Made by a program: the position numbers and the translations under genes | Assembly: GCA_041158045.1 (NCBI GenBank) | Contig: JBEBCD010000048.1 | Location: forward strand, 1-40,647 | DNA length: 40,647 bases | Direction: 5' to 3' | DNA from: CAXRBC01 sp041158045 | Lineage (GTDB): Bacteria; Actinomycetota; Acidimicrobiia; Acidimicrobiales; Ilumatobacteraceae | Shown: piece by piece, positions 29,990 through 37,732 of the stretch | How the letters are laid out: each line of letters opens with the position of its first letter | Numbering within the stretch: the first letter of the stretch is position 1 | The notes under the pieces: model-generated | The model's database searches: none | Told to the model about the DNA's origin: nothing | The model's input: only the letters and a program-made list of their open reading frames with translations

Positions 29990-31207
29990 ATGCCGCGGCC
30001 ACTCGAGGGCGTCCGCGTCCTCGACCTCACGCGCGTGCTCGCGGGCCCGCACGCGAGCCGCATGCTGTGCGACCTCGGCGCCGAGGTGATCAAGGTCGAG
30101 CCCCCCGAGGGCGACATCACCCGCACGACGCACCCGCGCCGTCACAGCATCGCGAGCCACTTCGCGCAGCAAAACGTCGGCAAGCGCTGCATCTCCGTCG
30201 ACCTCGCGCAGGACGCGGGGCGGGACCTCGTCGCGCGCCTCGCCGACCGCAGCGACGTGCTGCTCGAAAACTTCCGCCCCGGCGTCATGGACCGCCTCGG
30301 CCTCGGCCCCGCCGTCCTGCGCGCGCGCAACCCGCGCCTCGTCTACGCCTCCGCGAGCGGCTACGGCCAGACCGGGCCGTGGGTCGCGCGGCGCGCGTAC
30401 GCGCCCGTCGTCGGGGCCGAGGCGGGCCTGACCCGCAGCCAGGGCGACGCGCGCGGGGGCAGCTACGCCAACGACCCGCACAGCCACGCCGACCTCTACA
30501 CCGCGATCGAGCTCGCGGCCGCGGTGCTCGCCGCCCTCTACCAGCGCGAGCGCACGGGCGCCGGCGACCGCATCGACGTCGCGATGGCCCAGACCATGCT
30601 GTACGTCAACGAGCACGCCCACGACGCGCTGTGGGACGGCGAGGTGGCCGACGGGGTGGTGCGCAGCTTCGCGCCGGCGGACTACCCGGTACTCACCGCC
30701 GCCAACGGCGACGTCGTCGTCGTGAGCGGCCATCCCGCGGAGAACACGACGTTCGACTACTACATGCTCGCGATCGGGCGCCGCGACCTCCTCGACGATC
30801 CGCGCCTCGGCGACGTCGCCGGGCGTCTCGCGCACCTCGGCGAGATCCAGGACGCGCTGCGCGCGTGGGCCCGCACGATGCCCGACGCGGGCGCCGTCGA
30901 GGAGCGCCTCGCCGAGCACCGCCTCGCCGCGGGGCTCCTGCGCACCGTGGCGGGGCTCGCCGACACCGCCTGGGCGCGCGAGCGCGACGCCACGGTGCGC
31001 GTGAGCGACCGCGGCGGCGGGACGATCCGCCTGCCCAACGCCCCCTGGCGCTTCGACGGCAGCGACGTGCGCGTGTCGGGCGAGCCGCGCTACCGCGGCG
31101 AGGACAATCGCGCGGTGCTCTCCGAGGTGCTCGGCATCGACGACGCGACGCTCGACGCCCTCGAGGCGTCGGGCGTCATCTCGTCGCGCCCGCCGCGGCG
31201 CGCCTAG
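29990..31207 (+). CDS. CaiB/BaiF (class III) CoA-transferase
   Basis: A 405-residue family III CoA-transferase. It begins with PLEGVRVLDLTRVLAGPHASRMLCDLGAEVIKVE in sequence order, has GDITRTTHP, ENFRPGVMDRLGLG and YASASGYGQTGPW, all hallmarks, and the catalytic Asp168 in SHADLYTAIELAA, matching Asp169 of formyl-CoA transferase. Enzymes of this class move CoA between carboxylic acids through an enzyme-bound anhydride. The donor and acceptor are not predictable; carnitine, oxalate or succinate type acids are possible. It lies alone between the two-component operon and a convergent operon, with its own TACCGT element; its ATG gives the correct N-terminus. Confidence 0.92.
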   Translation: MPRPLEGVRVLDLTRVLAGPHASRMLCDLGAEVIKVEPPEGDITRTTHPRRHSIASHFAQQNVGKRCISVDLAQDAGRDLVARLADRSDVLLENFRPGVMDRLGLGPAVLRARNPRLVYASASGYGQTGPWVARRAYAPVVGAEAGLTRSQGDARGGSYANDPHSHADLYTAIELAAAVLAALYQRERTGAGDRIDVAMAQTMLYVNEHAHDALWDGEVADGVVRSFAPADYPVLTAANGDVVVVSGHPAENTTFDYYMLAIGRRDLLDDPRLGDVAGRLAHLGEIQDALRAWARTMPDAGAVEERLAEHRLAAGLLRTVAGLADTAWARERDATVRVSDRGGGTIRLPNAPWRFDGSDVRVSGEPRYRGEDNRAVLSEVLGIDDATLDALEASGVISSRPPRRA

Positions 31208-31213
31208 GGCGCG

Positions 31214-31228
31214 GCGTCGGCCCGACGC
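31214..31228. terminator. Short GC-rich hairpin between convergent genes
   Basis: GCGTCGG and CCGACGC are exact complements in the 57-base gap between the CoA-transferase and the M24-like gene. Without a T-tract it is only a possible terminator. Confidence 0.3.
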
Positions 31229-31264
31229 GACCGGGGCACGGCGCCGGCCCGACCCGGGCGCGCG

Positions 31265-32683
31265 TCAGGCGACGTACGTGAGGGCGCGGGAGAGGTCGGC
31301 GGCGTAGGGGGCGAGCCAGCCCGAGGTGTCCCCGAGCGGCAGCACGCACGCGTCGAGCGCGTAGCCCAGCACGTCGATCATGTAGGCGCGGCGCCGCGCG
31401 ACGCGGGCCATCATCCCCGGCGCGGTGCGCGCGAGCGTCGCACGCAGCTCGTCGTCGGCGAGGGCGACGCCGTCCTCGAGGTTCACGTAACAGAACGGTC
31501 CCTTGGACACCGGGATCATGTCGGCCTGCATCACCATGCCCGAGCGCAGCGCCGTCGTCCCACCGCGCACGAACGGTGAGTGCACCCACTCGTCGAGGTG
31601 CAGGTAGTGCCCGGGATTGAGCGCGAAGTCCCACAGTACGGCGTCCCGCGCCGCGTCGGCCGCGGCGAAGACCTCGCCGCCCGTCGCCCCGAGCCGCAGC
31701 GCGCCGTACCAGGCGCGCACCACCTCGACGTAGTTCGCCGCGAGGCGGGGCAGCACGTCGCGGACGTCCGGCGCGAGGTCCTCCGGGCCGCGGGCGACGG
31801 CGCCGGCGCGGCAGGTGAGCGCCCCGGCGACGCCGAAGGCGGTGGTGAGCGCGTCGCCGGGGCGCGCGGTGCGGGCGGATGCGGAGGCGAGGCCGCGCCG
31901 CGCCTTGTCCCCGACGCCGACCATGCGGTGGCAGCTGAGGGTGAGGCCGCGCGAGTCCAGCTCGCGCTCGAGCTCGTCCTCGCGCACGCCGGCCCGCACG
32001 CGGCGCAGGAGCGACATGATGCCCGCCGACGAGACGCACGCGGCGTACTCGAAGTGCACGATCTGCTCGGGCTCGTTGATCGTGCGCAGCCCGCCGTCGA
32101 CGCCGGCGAGGAGGCCCGTCGCGTTGACGACCAGGTCGTGCGCGCCGGCGAGCTCGCGCAGCAGGTCCACGACGTAGGCGGGCACGTCGATCGCGTCGGC
32201 CCGCGCGTCGGCCCCCGTGCCGAGGAGCGCGGGGGAGTACGTCTTCCACCCCACGCAGCCGATGCGCGCGCCCGCCCGCGCACCGGCCTCGGCGAGGATG
32301 TCGCGCAGCGGTCGCGAGCGGTCGCGCGGCTGGCCCATGAGGCTGAGGTCCTGCCACAGCTCGACGGCGACGCCGACGTCGGGGTCGGGCTGGTAGCCGA
32401 GGCACTCGTTGCCGACGAGGAGGCGCGGTGCGGGCGCGGCCGGCGCCGCGACGGGCACCAGCAGCAGCGCTTCCTCGAAGCGCGGGTCGAAGCCGGTGAG
32501 GTACGCGACGTTGGCCGAGTGCTCGCGATCGCCCCACACGACGAGGAGATCGAGCCCCTCCGCGCGCGCACGCCCGCGGGCCGCCTCGATGCGCGCCCGG
32601 TACAGGGCGGCGGGCAGCGGCGGCGGGGGCGCGTCCGGCACCCCCGTGACGGGCGGCGCGACCTCGCGCAGCACCACGCTCAC
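31265..32683 (-). CDS. M24 peptidase/creatinase-like protein with degenerate metal site
   Basis: A 472-residue protein of the M24 (aminopeptidase P/creatinase) fold. An N-terminal creatinase-like domain has HSANVAYLTGFDPRFEEALLLV; the C-terminal pita-bread domain has the PepP-like stretch ending in NLEDGVALADDEL. Of the five canonical metal ligands, the two Asp of the DxxxxxxxxxxD pair are missing (LTTAFGVAGALTCRAG at 279-294); His359 (PGHY) and Glu403 (NLEDG) remain and the first Glu is Asp388. Loss of the Asp pair is seen in metal-independent members such as creatinase and ectoine hydrolase, so a non-peptidase hydrolase is likelier than a peptidase. GTG 32683 overlaps the DUF305 gene stop (GTGA). 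Confidence 0.8.
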   Translation of the reverse strand: MSVVLREVAPPVTGVPDAPPPPLPAALYRARIEAARGRARAEGLDLLVVWGDREHSANVAYLTGFDPRFEEALLLVPVAAPAAPAPRLLVGNECLGYQPDPDVGVAVELWQDLSLMGQPRDRSRPLRDILAEAGARAGARIGCVGWKTYSPALLGTGADARADAIDVPAYVVDLLRELAGAHDLVVNATGLLAGVDGGLRTINEPEQIVHFEYAACVSSAGIMSLLRRVRAGVREDELERELDSRGLTLSCHRMVGVGDKARRGLASASARTARPGDALTTAFGVAGALTCRAGAVARGPEDLAPDVRDVLPRLAANYVEVVRAWYGALRLGATGGEVFAAADAARDAVLWDFALNPGHYLHLDEWVHSPFVRGGTTALRSGMVMQADMIPVSKGPFCYVNLEDGVALADDELRATLARTAPGMMARVARRRAYMIDVLGYALDACVLPLGDTSGWLAPYAADLSRALTYVA

Positions 32684-33222
32684 GCGATGCCCCGCAGCGC
32701 CGCGATCTCGCGCTCCTGCACGGCGACGATCGCCTCGGCGAGCGCCCGCACCCGTGCGTCGGCCCCGTCGGCGAGCACCTCGCGCGCCATCTCGATCGCG
32801 CCCTCGTGGTGGGCGATCATCAGCTCGGCCCACCGGCGGTCGAAGTCGTCGCCCGTCAGCTCCGCGAGCGCGGCGAGGTCGTCCTCGGCGACCATGCCGG
32901 GCATCCCCATGTGCGCCGCGTGCTCGTCCTCCTCCTCGCCCCAGCCCGCGAGGATCGCGCGCATCGCGTCGATCTCCGGGCCCTGGGCGTCGCGGATCTC
33001 GGCGGCGATCGCCGCGACCGTGGCCCCGGCGCGACCGTCGAGCGCGAGCGCCGCCATCTCGACCGCCTGCTCGTGGTGGGGGATCATGTGCTGGACGAAC
33101 TCGAGGTCGGCGTCGGCGACGCCCGCGGCGTCGCCCGACGACCCGCCGCACGCCGCGAGGCCCGCCACGGCGAGGGTGACCGCCGCGCGGGCGAGGCGTC
33201 GGACGCGGTGCGGGGCGATCAC
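32680..33222 (-). CDS. DUF305 family lipoprotein
   Basis: A 180-residue protein with a lipobox LAAC (Cys25) and a mature domain made of two similar four-helix units, each carrying a His-rich motif: HMIPHHEQAVEMA near residue 45 and MIAHHEGAIEMAREV near residue 135, with Met-rich segment AAHMGMPGM between them. This is the DUF305 arrangement; members sit on the cell surface and several are linked to copper or other metals, a function not established here. It starts at GTG 33222, which overlaps the EamA stop, and its stop overlaps the M24-like gene, so all three are one operon. Confidence 0.9.
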   Translation of the reverse strand: MIAPHRVRRLARAAVTLAVAGLAACGGSSGDAAGVADADLEFVQHMIPHHEQAVEMAALALDGRAGATVAAIAAEIRDAQGPEIDAMRAILAGWGEEEDEHAAHMGMPGMVAEDDLAALAELTGDDFDRRWAELMIAHHEGAIEMAREVLADGADARVRALAEAIVAVQEREIAALRGIA

Positions 33223-34163
33223 GGGCCGGGGTGGGCGTCCGGTACCGGGGCGGAGCGCCGGGACTCGGCCGCGGTGTAGGCCACGAGCGCGCCGATGACG
33301 AGCACGGCGCCGACGAGGCGCCGGGCCGTCATCCCTTCTCCGAGGAACGTGACGCCGACGACGACGGCGATGACCGGCTCGATCGTCATGAGGATGGAGT
33401 AGCTCGTCGGGTCGAGCATGCGCAGGCCGGCCATCGACGCCATGAACGGCACCGCCGTGCCGACCACCGCGAGGATCGCGACGAGGGCGAACGCGCGACC
33501 GGAGACGGGCCAGACCGGCTCGAGATCGGCGGGCATGCCGAGGCGACCGAGGGGGAGCAGGCACACGATCCAGTAGCCGAGGGCGCTGCCCGCGTTGAGC
33601 AGCGTGACGCCGGTGATGAAGCCCATGCGCCCGACGAGGCGCTGCAGCACGATGATGTACGCCCCGAAGCAGATCGCCGAGAGGACGATGAGCGTGATCG
33701 CGGTGCCGGTGCCGCGCGCGCCGCGCTCGCCCGCCGCGAGCGCCACGCCCGCGACGGAGCCGACGAGCGCGAGCGACGCGGCGCGCGACGGGCGGCGGCG
33801 CCAGACGAGCCACGTGTAGGCGACGACGGTGACCGGGTAGCCGTACCAGATGACGATGCCGAGGCTGGTGTCGATCTCGCCGATCGCGATGAAGTACATG
33901 AGCGACACCGCGGTCACGCCGATCGCGCCGGCCGCGACCATGCGCCAGGCGTCGCGCGGGAGCGGCCGCCCCTCGCCGCGGGCGAGGAGCGCGCGCGCGG
34001 CGAGCATGACGGCCGCCGCGAGGGTGAAGCGGACGGTCATGACGCCGAGGGCGTTGCTGTCCGCGTCGTAGATGGTCTTGGCGAGGGCAGGGACGGTGCT
34101 GAAGCCCAGCGCGGCGAGCGTGGTGAGCGCCGCGCCCGCGAGCGGATGGCGCCGGACCGTCAC
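33219..34163 (-). CDS. EamA/DMT-family membrane transporter
   Basis: A 314-residue protein with ten predicted transmembrane helices forming two EamA repeats; the first covers about residues 10-140 (FSTVPALAKTIYD, VTAVSLMYFIAIGEIDTSLGIVIWY in order) and the second about 160-300 (AFVAILAVVGTAVPFMASMAGLR-like region, then PTSYSILMTIEPVIAVVVGVTFLGE). These carriers export metabolites such as amino acids or nucleosides; the substrate is unknown. It leads the minus-strand operon with the DUF305 lipoprotein and M24-like gene. GTG 34163 is preceded by TAGGTT 6 bases upstream; the DinB-like gene diverges from 44 bases away. Confidence 0.9.
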   Translation of the reverse strand: MTVRRHPLAGAALTTLAALGFSTVPALAKTIYDADSNALGVMTVRFTLAAAVMLAARALLARGEGRPLPRDAWRMVAAGAIGVTAVSLMYFIAIGEIDTSLGIVIWYGYPVTVVAYTWLVWRRRPSRAASLALVGSVAGVALAAGERGARGTGTAITLIVLSAICFGAYIIVLQRLVGRMGFITGVTLLNAGSALGYWIVCLLPLGRLGMPADLEPVWPVSGRAFALVAILAVVGTAVPFMASMAGLRMLDPTSYSILMTIEPVIAVVVGVTFLGEGMTARRLVGAVLVIGALVAYTAAESRRSAPVPDAHPGP

Positions 34164-34169
34164 GTGGCG

Positions 34170-34175
34170 AACCTA
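34170..34175 (-). promoter_or_regulatory. Putative leaderless -10 (TAGGTT) of EamA operon
   Basis: TAGGTT on the minus strand ends 6 bases before GTG 34163. It lies in a 44-base divergent gap that also holds a weaker CAGACT (34197-34202) 5 bases before the plus-strand GTG 34208. Confidence 0.5.
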
Positions 34176-34207
34176 ATTGCTCGCGGCGCCGCGCGGCAGA
34201 CTGTGGC

Positions 34208-34759
34208 GTGCCGACGATCGACGAGCACGGGCGCCCCGAGCCGGAGCCCGCGACGGGCGAGCGCGCGACGCTCCTCGGCTACCTCGAGTACCACCGCGCG
34301 ACCCTCGAGTGGAAGGCGCGCGGGCTCGACGCCGCGGGCCTCGCGGTGCGGGTGGGTCGCTCGACGATGACGCTCGCCGGGCTGCTCAAGCACATGGCGT
34401 TCGTCGAGGACCACTGGTTCACCTGCTTCCTCCACGACCGGCCGCGGCCCGCGCCGTGGGACGCCGTCGACTGGAAGGCCCGCCCCGACTGGGAGTGGGA
34501 GACGGCGCTCGAGGACGCGCCCGATGCCGTGCGTGCACAGTGGGCCGAGTCGGTCGCGCGCTCGCGCGCCGCGCTCGACGAGGCACTCGCGGCGGCGCCC
34601 GGCGCCGACCCGCTCGGCGCGCTCGCGCGGCGCACGTGGCCGAGCGGCGAGGCGCCGAGCATCCGGTGGATCCTCGTCCACATGATCGAGGAGTACGCGC
34701 GCCACAACGGCCACGCCGACCTGCTGCGCGAGGTCGCCGACGGCCGGACCGGCGAGTAG
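34208..34759 (+). CDS. DinB/DUF664-fold protein (possible thiol-dependent enzyme)
   Basis: A 183-residue four-helix DinB-fold protein. The metal-binding His triad is visible: His in LLKHMAFVEDHWF (around residues 62 and 68) and His in LVHMIEEYARHNGHADLL near residue 155-165. Actinobacterial members of this fold include mycothiol- or bacillithiol-dependent S-transferases, and DUF664 proteins share the HMIEEYARHNGHAD signature. The substrate is unknown. It starts at GTG 34208 and ends 16 bases before pxpA, so it may share that operon, or simply precede it. Confidence 0.85.
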   Translation: MPTIDEHGRPEPEPATGERATLLGYLEYHRATLEWKARGLDAAGLAVRVGRSTMTLAGLLKHMAFVEDHWFTCFLHDRPRPAPWDAVDWKARPDWEWETALEDAPDAVRAQWAESVARSRAALDEALAAAPGADPLGALARRTWPSGEAPSIRWILVHMIEEYARHNGHADLLREVADGRTGE

Positions 34760-34775
34760 CGCGGGGGCGGCGCCC

Positions 34776-35528
34776 GTGGCGACGGCCGCACCGGCGGCGC
34801 ACGCCGCGCGCATCGACGTCAACTGCGACCTCGGCGAGGTCGACGGCGGATCGTGGGCCGCGAGCCACGAGCCCGCGCTCCTCGCCCTCGTCACGAGCGC
34901 CAACGTCGCCTGCGGCGGCCACGCCGGCGACGACGCGACGATGGCGGCCGTGTGCGCCGCCGCCGCGGCGCGCGGCGTGGCGATCGGTGCCCAGGTGTCG
35001 TACGACGATCGCGAGGGATTCGGCCGCGTCTTCCGCGACGTGCCCGCCGACGAGCTCGCCGACTCCGTCCGGGGGCAATGGCGCGCGCTCGACGCGCACG
35101 CGCGTCGAGCCGGCGCGCGGGTCGCGTACGTCAAGCCGCACGGCGCGCTGTACCACGCCATCGTGCACCACGAGCCCCATGCGCGCGTCGTGGTCGCGCT
35201 CGCCCGCGAGGCGGGCGTGCCGCTCATGTGCCTGCCCGGTGCGCTCGGCGCCCGCCTCGCGGGCGGGGCGGGCGTGCGCCACGTCCCCGAGTGGTTCGCC
35301 GATCGCGGCTACCGGCCCGACGGCACGCTGGTGCCGCGGGGCGAGCCCGGCGCGCTCGTCACCGACCCGGCCGAGGTGGTGCGGCGGGTCGCCGCGATGC
35401 TGGCCGCGACGCCGCGCCCGGCGTCGATCTGCGTGCACTCCGATACGCCGGGCGCGGCGCGGCTGCTCGGCGCGGTGCGCGAGGCGCTCGGGAGCGCGGG
35501 CGTGACGCCCGCGCCATTCGCCACGTGA
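34776..35528 (+). CDS. pxpA: 5-oxoprolinase subunit PxpA (LamB/YcsF family)
   Basis: A 250-residue LamB/YcsF family protein, with DVNCDLGE near the N-terminus, TSANVACGGHAGDDATM, KPHGALYHAIVHH, then SICVHSDTPGAARLL at the C-terminus; these are the family's conserved blocks, including residues thought to make up the active centre. With PxpB and PxpC it forms the ATP-dependent prokaryotic 5-oxoprolinase that opens 5-oxoproline (pyroglutamate) to glutamate. GTG 34776 is preceded by a G-rich stretch and lies 16 bases after the DinB-like gene. Its TGA overlaps the start of pxpB (GTGA), so the three subunits are translated in order from one mRNA. Confidence 0.93.
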   Translation: MATAAPAAHAARIDVNCDLGEVDGGSWAASHEPALLALVTSANVACGGHAGDDATMAAVCAAAAARGVAIGAQVSYDDREGFGRVFRDVPADELADSVRGQWRALDAHARRAGARVAYVKPHGALYHAIVHHEPHARVVVALAREAGVPLMCLPGALGARLAGGAGVRHVPEWFADRGYRPDGTLVPRGEPGALVTDPAEVVRRVAAMLAATPRPASICVHSDTPGAARLLGAVREALGSAGVTPAPFAT

Positions 35529-36169
35529 GCGTCGCGGTGCGGTGGCTGCCATGCGGGCCGTGCGCGACGATGGTGGAGCTCGACGACCCCGAGGCGCCGG
35601 CGGTGCTGCGCGCGGCGCTCGCGGCGGACGTGGCGGTGCGCGGGGCGGCGATCGACGTGGTGCCGGCGGCGCGGACGCTCCTGGTGACCCACGAGCCGGG
35701 TGCCACCGCGGCGGTGCGGGAGGCGATGGAGCGGGCGGTGGCGGGGCTCGGCATCGCGGCCCGCCCCGCCGCGTCCGCCGCGCCGCTCGTCGAGGTCCCC
35801 GTCGTCTACGACGGCGAGGACCTCGCGGAGGTGGCGTCGCGCGTCGGGCGATCGGTGGCCGAGGTCGTCGCGATGCACGCGGGGGCGGAGTACCGGGTGG
35901 CGTTTTGCGGGTTTGCGCCCGGCTTCGCCTACCTGCGCGGGCTCGATGCGCGACTCGTGCTGCCGCGGCGGGCGACGCCGCGCCCGCGCGTGCCGGCCGG
36001 GTCGGTGGCGATCGCGGCCGAGTACTCGGCGGTGTACCCGGGGGCGTCGCCCGGCGGCTGGCACCTGCTCGGCACGACGCGGATGGCGATGTGGGATGCG
36101 TCGCGGGCCGACGCGCCGGCGGTGCTGGTGCCGGGGATGCGCGTGCGATTCGTGCCCGAGGCGCGATGA
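35525..36169 (+). CDS. pxpB: 5-oxoprolinase subunit PxpB (KipI family)
   Basis: A 214-residue KipI/AHS1 domain protein. The conserved core VPVVYDGEDLAEVASRVGRSVAEVV, FCGFAPGFAYLRGL and PRRATPRPRVPAGSVAIA (followed by YPGASPGGWHLLGTT) is complete and typical of PxpB, which binds with PxpC as a heteromer. It starts at GTG 35525 overlapping pxpA and ends in an ATGA overlap with pxpC. The N-terminal region is somewhat longer than the conserved KipI start but contains no other motif. Function follows from the pxpABC gene order. Confidence 0.93.
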   Translation: MSVAVRWLPCGPCATMVELDDPEAPAVLRAALAADVAVRGAAIDVVPAARTLLVTHEPGATAAVREAMERAVAGLGIAARPAASAAPLVEVPVVYDGEDLAEVASRVGRSVAEVVAMHAGAEYRVAFCGFAPGFAYLRGLDARLVLPRRATPRPRVPAGSVAIAAEYSAVYPGASPGGWHLLGTTRMAMWDASRADAPAVLVPGMRVRFVPEAR

Positions 36170-37098
36170 GCGGCGCGTCGGGCGGCGGCGCGGCGCTCGT
36201 CGTCGTCGCTCCCGGCGTCGCGACGACGGTGCAGGACGCGGGGCGTGCCGGCTGGGCGCACCTCGGCGTGCCGCGTGCGGGTGCCGCGGATCGCTCGTCG
36301 CACCGCCTGGCCAACCGTCTGGTGGGCAACGCGGAGGGCGCCGCCGCCCTCGAGACGAGCGGCGGGCTCGCGGTGCGCGCCGAGGGCGGGCCGCTCGTGG
36401 TGGCCGTCGCGGGCGCGGACGCGTCGCTCGAGGTGGACGGCGCGGCGGTGGATGCGGGGCGGGCGGTCGCGCTCGCCGCGGGGACGGTGTTGCGCGTCGG
36501 TGTGCCGCGCCGGGGGATACGTATCTATGTCGCCGTCGCGGGTGGGATCGCGGGGCTGGCCGTGCTGGGGTCGCGGTCGGCGGACGCCCTCTCGGGGATC
36601 GTGCCGGTGCCGGTCGCGGCGGGTGCGCGGCTCGCGATCGGGTCCCCGGCGGTCGGCGGCGCCGCTCCCGCGGTCGGCGCCGTCCCGCCCATCGCCGCGA
36701 CCGCCGCGGCGCCGCCCGTCGCCGACTACCTCGCGCTCTGGCCGGGTCCCCGCAGCGATCGCTTCGACGACGCCACGCGCTCGCTCATCGCGTCGTCGCC
36801 CTGGACGGTCACCCCGGAGTCCAACCGCGTGGGCGTCCGCCTCGCCGGCCCGGCGATCGCGTCGCACGACGCGCTCGAGTCGGAGCCGCTCGTGCGCGGC
36901 GCGGTGCAGGTGCCGCCGTCGGGCGGGCTCGTGGTGATGCTGGCCGACCACCCGACGACGGGCGGCTATCCGGTCGTCGGGGTCGTGGACGAGGCGTCGG
37001 TGGATGCGCTCGCGCAGGCGCGACCGGGGGACTCCGTCAGGTTCCGCTGGCGCCGCGCCTCGGATCCCCAAACAGCATCATCTCCACCACGTCCATGA
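36166..37098 (+). CDS. pxpC: 5-oxoprolinase subunit PxpC (AHS2/biotin-dependent carboxylase-like)
   Basis: A 310-residue AHS2 domain protein. Recognisable blocks are APGVATTVQDAGRAGWAHLGVP, AADRSSHRLANRLVGN, GGLAVRAEGGPLVVAVAGA, YVAVAGGIAG and SNRVGVRLAGP followed by PPSGGLVVMLADHPTTGGYPV. It is the third subunit of 5-oxoprolinase. It starts at ATG 36166 and overlaps the convergent TetR gene by 62 bases at its end. The C-terminal tail past about residue 290 (Arg/Ser/Pro-rich) differs from most PxpC and is coded over the overlap, so it may be poorly conserved. Confidence 0.92.
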   Translation: MSGASGGGAALVVVAPGVATTVQDAGRAGWAHLGVPRAGAADRSSHRLANRLVGNAEGAAALETSGGLAVRAEGGPLVVAVAGADASLEVDGAAVDAGRAVALAAGTVLRVGVPRRGIRIYVAVAGGIAGLAVLGSRSADALSGIVPVPVAAGARLAIGSPAVGGAAPAVGAVPPIAATAAAPPVADYLALWPGPRSDRFDDATRSLIASSPWTVTPESNRVGVRLAGPAIASHDALESEPLVRGAVQVPPSGGLVVMLADHPTTGGYPVVGVVDEASVDALAQARPGDSVRFRWRRASDPQTASSPPRP

Positions 37099-37732
37099 CG
37101 AGCGCGTTCCACTGCTGCTGCTCGTCTCGCGGGCGCTTGCCATCGAAGTGGGCGAGCACCCGGCCGAACGTGTAGGCCTGGAGGAAGGTCGCGATCGTGC
37201 GCGCGGGGTAGCGCGGCGCCACAAGTCCGCGCCGGGCGCCGAGGGCGATGACCTCTGCGAGTTCGTCGTTGAGTCGCGTCTGGACTCCCGTCAGGGCCTT
37301 CGAGTATGCGGGTCGTCCGCGCGTCCCGGCGACGACGCCGGCGCGATCGAGTCGCGTCCCGGTACGGGCGAGATCCTGGGTGAAGGCGGTCGCGGCACGC
37401 AATGCCTCGCGCAGCTCGTTCGTCGTGTGCGACTGGTCGACGATCGCGCGGATGCCGGCGATGCTCTCGACGACCCACGACTCGTACATCCTCGACAGGG
37501 CTGCAGCGACGATGCCGTCTCGATCCCCGAAGTGGGCGTAGATCGAGCTCGTCGAGGCCCCCGTGCGCCGCACGAGCTCGTCGATCCGCAGTCCGGCTTC
37601 GCCGTGCACGGAGATGAGCTCGATCGCGATCGCGATGATCCCGTCGAAGTCGGGCTTCGACCGCGTTGCACGACGACGCGTGGCAGCCCTGGGGGTGCGT
37701 GACGTCGTGGTCCGCCGCGTGCGCTTCGGCAT
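37037..37732 (-). CDS. TetR-family regulator (second of tandem pair)
   Basis: A 231-residue TetR protein. After a very basic N-terminal stretch of about 28 residues (Arg/Thr-rich), the helix-turn-helix domain reads IAIAIELISVHGEAGLRIDELVRRTGASTSSIYAHFGDRDGIVAA, typical of the family. The ligand domain is about residues 85-225 and shares THGRPAYSKAL-like and RRGLVAP blocks with its neighbour. The start ATG 37732 overlaps the last base of the upstream TetR stop (TGATG). It has 62 bases of antisense overlap with pxpC. Ligand and targets are unknown; it may regulate the surface protein gene or the pxp operon. Confidence 0.9.
   Translation of the reverse strand: MPKRTRRTTTSRTPRAATRRRATRSKPDFDGIIAIAIELISVHGEAGLRIDELVRRTGASTSSIYAHFGDRDGIVAAALSRMYESWVVESIAGIRAIVDQSHTTNELREALRAATAFTQDLARTGTRLDRAGVVAGTRGRPAYSKALTGVQTRLNDELAEVIALGARRGLVAPRYPARTIATFLQAYTFGRVLAHFDGKRPRDEQQQWNALVMDVVEMMLFGDPRRGASGT

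Noticed and set aside
34182..34193. 12-bp palindrome CGCGGCGCCGCG in the divergent EamA/DinB gap
   Set aside because: Palindromes of only G and C are expected often in DNA of this composition; nothing else supports an operator.
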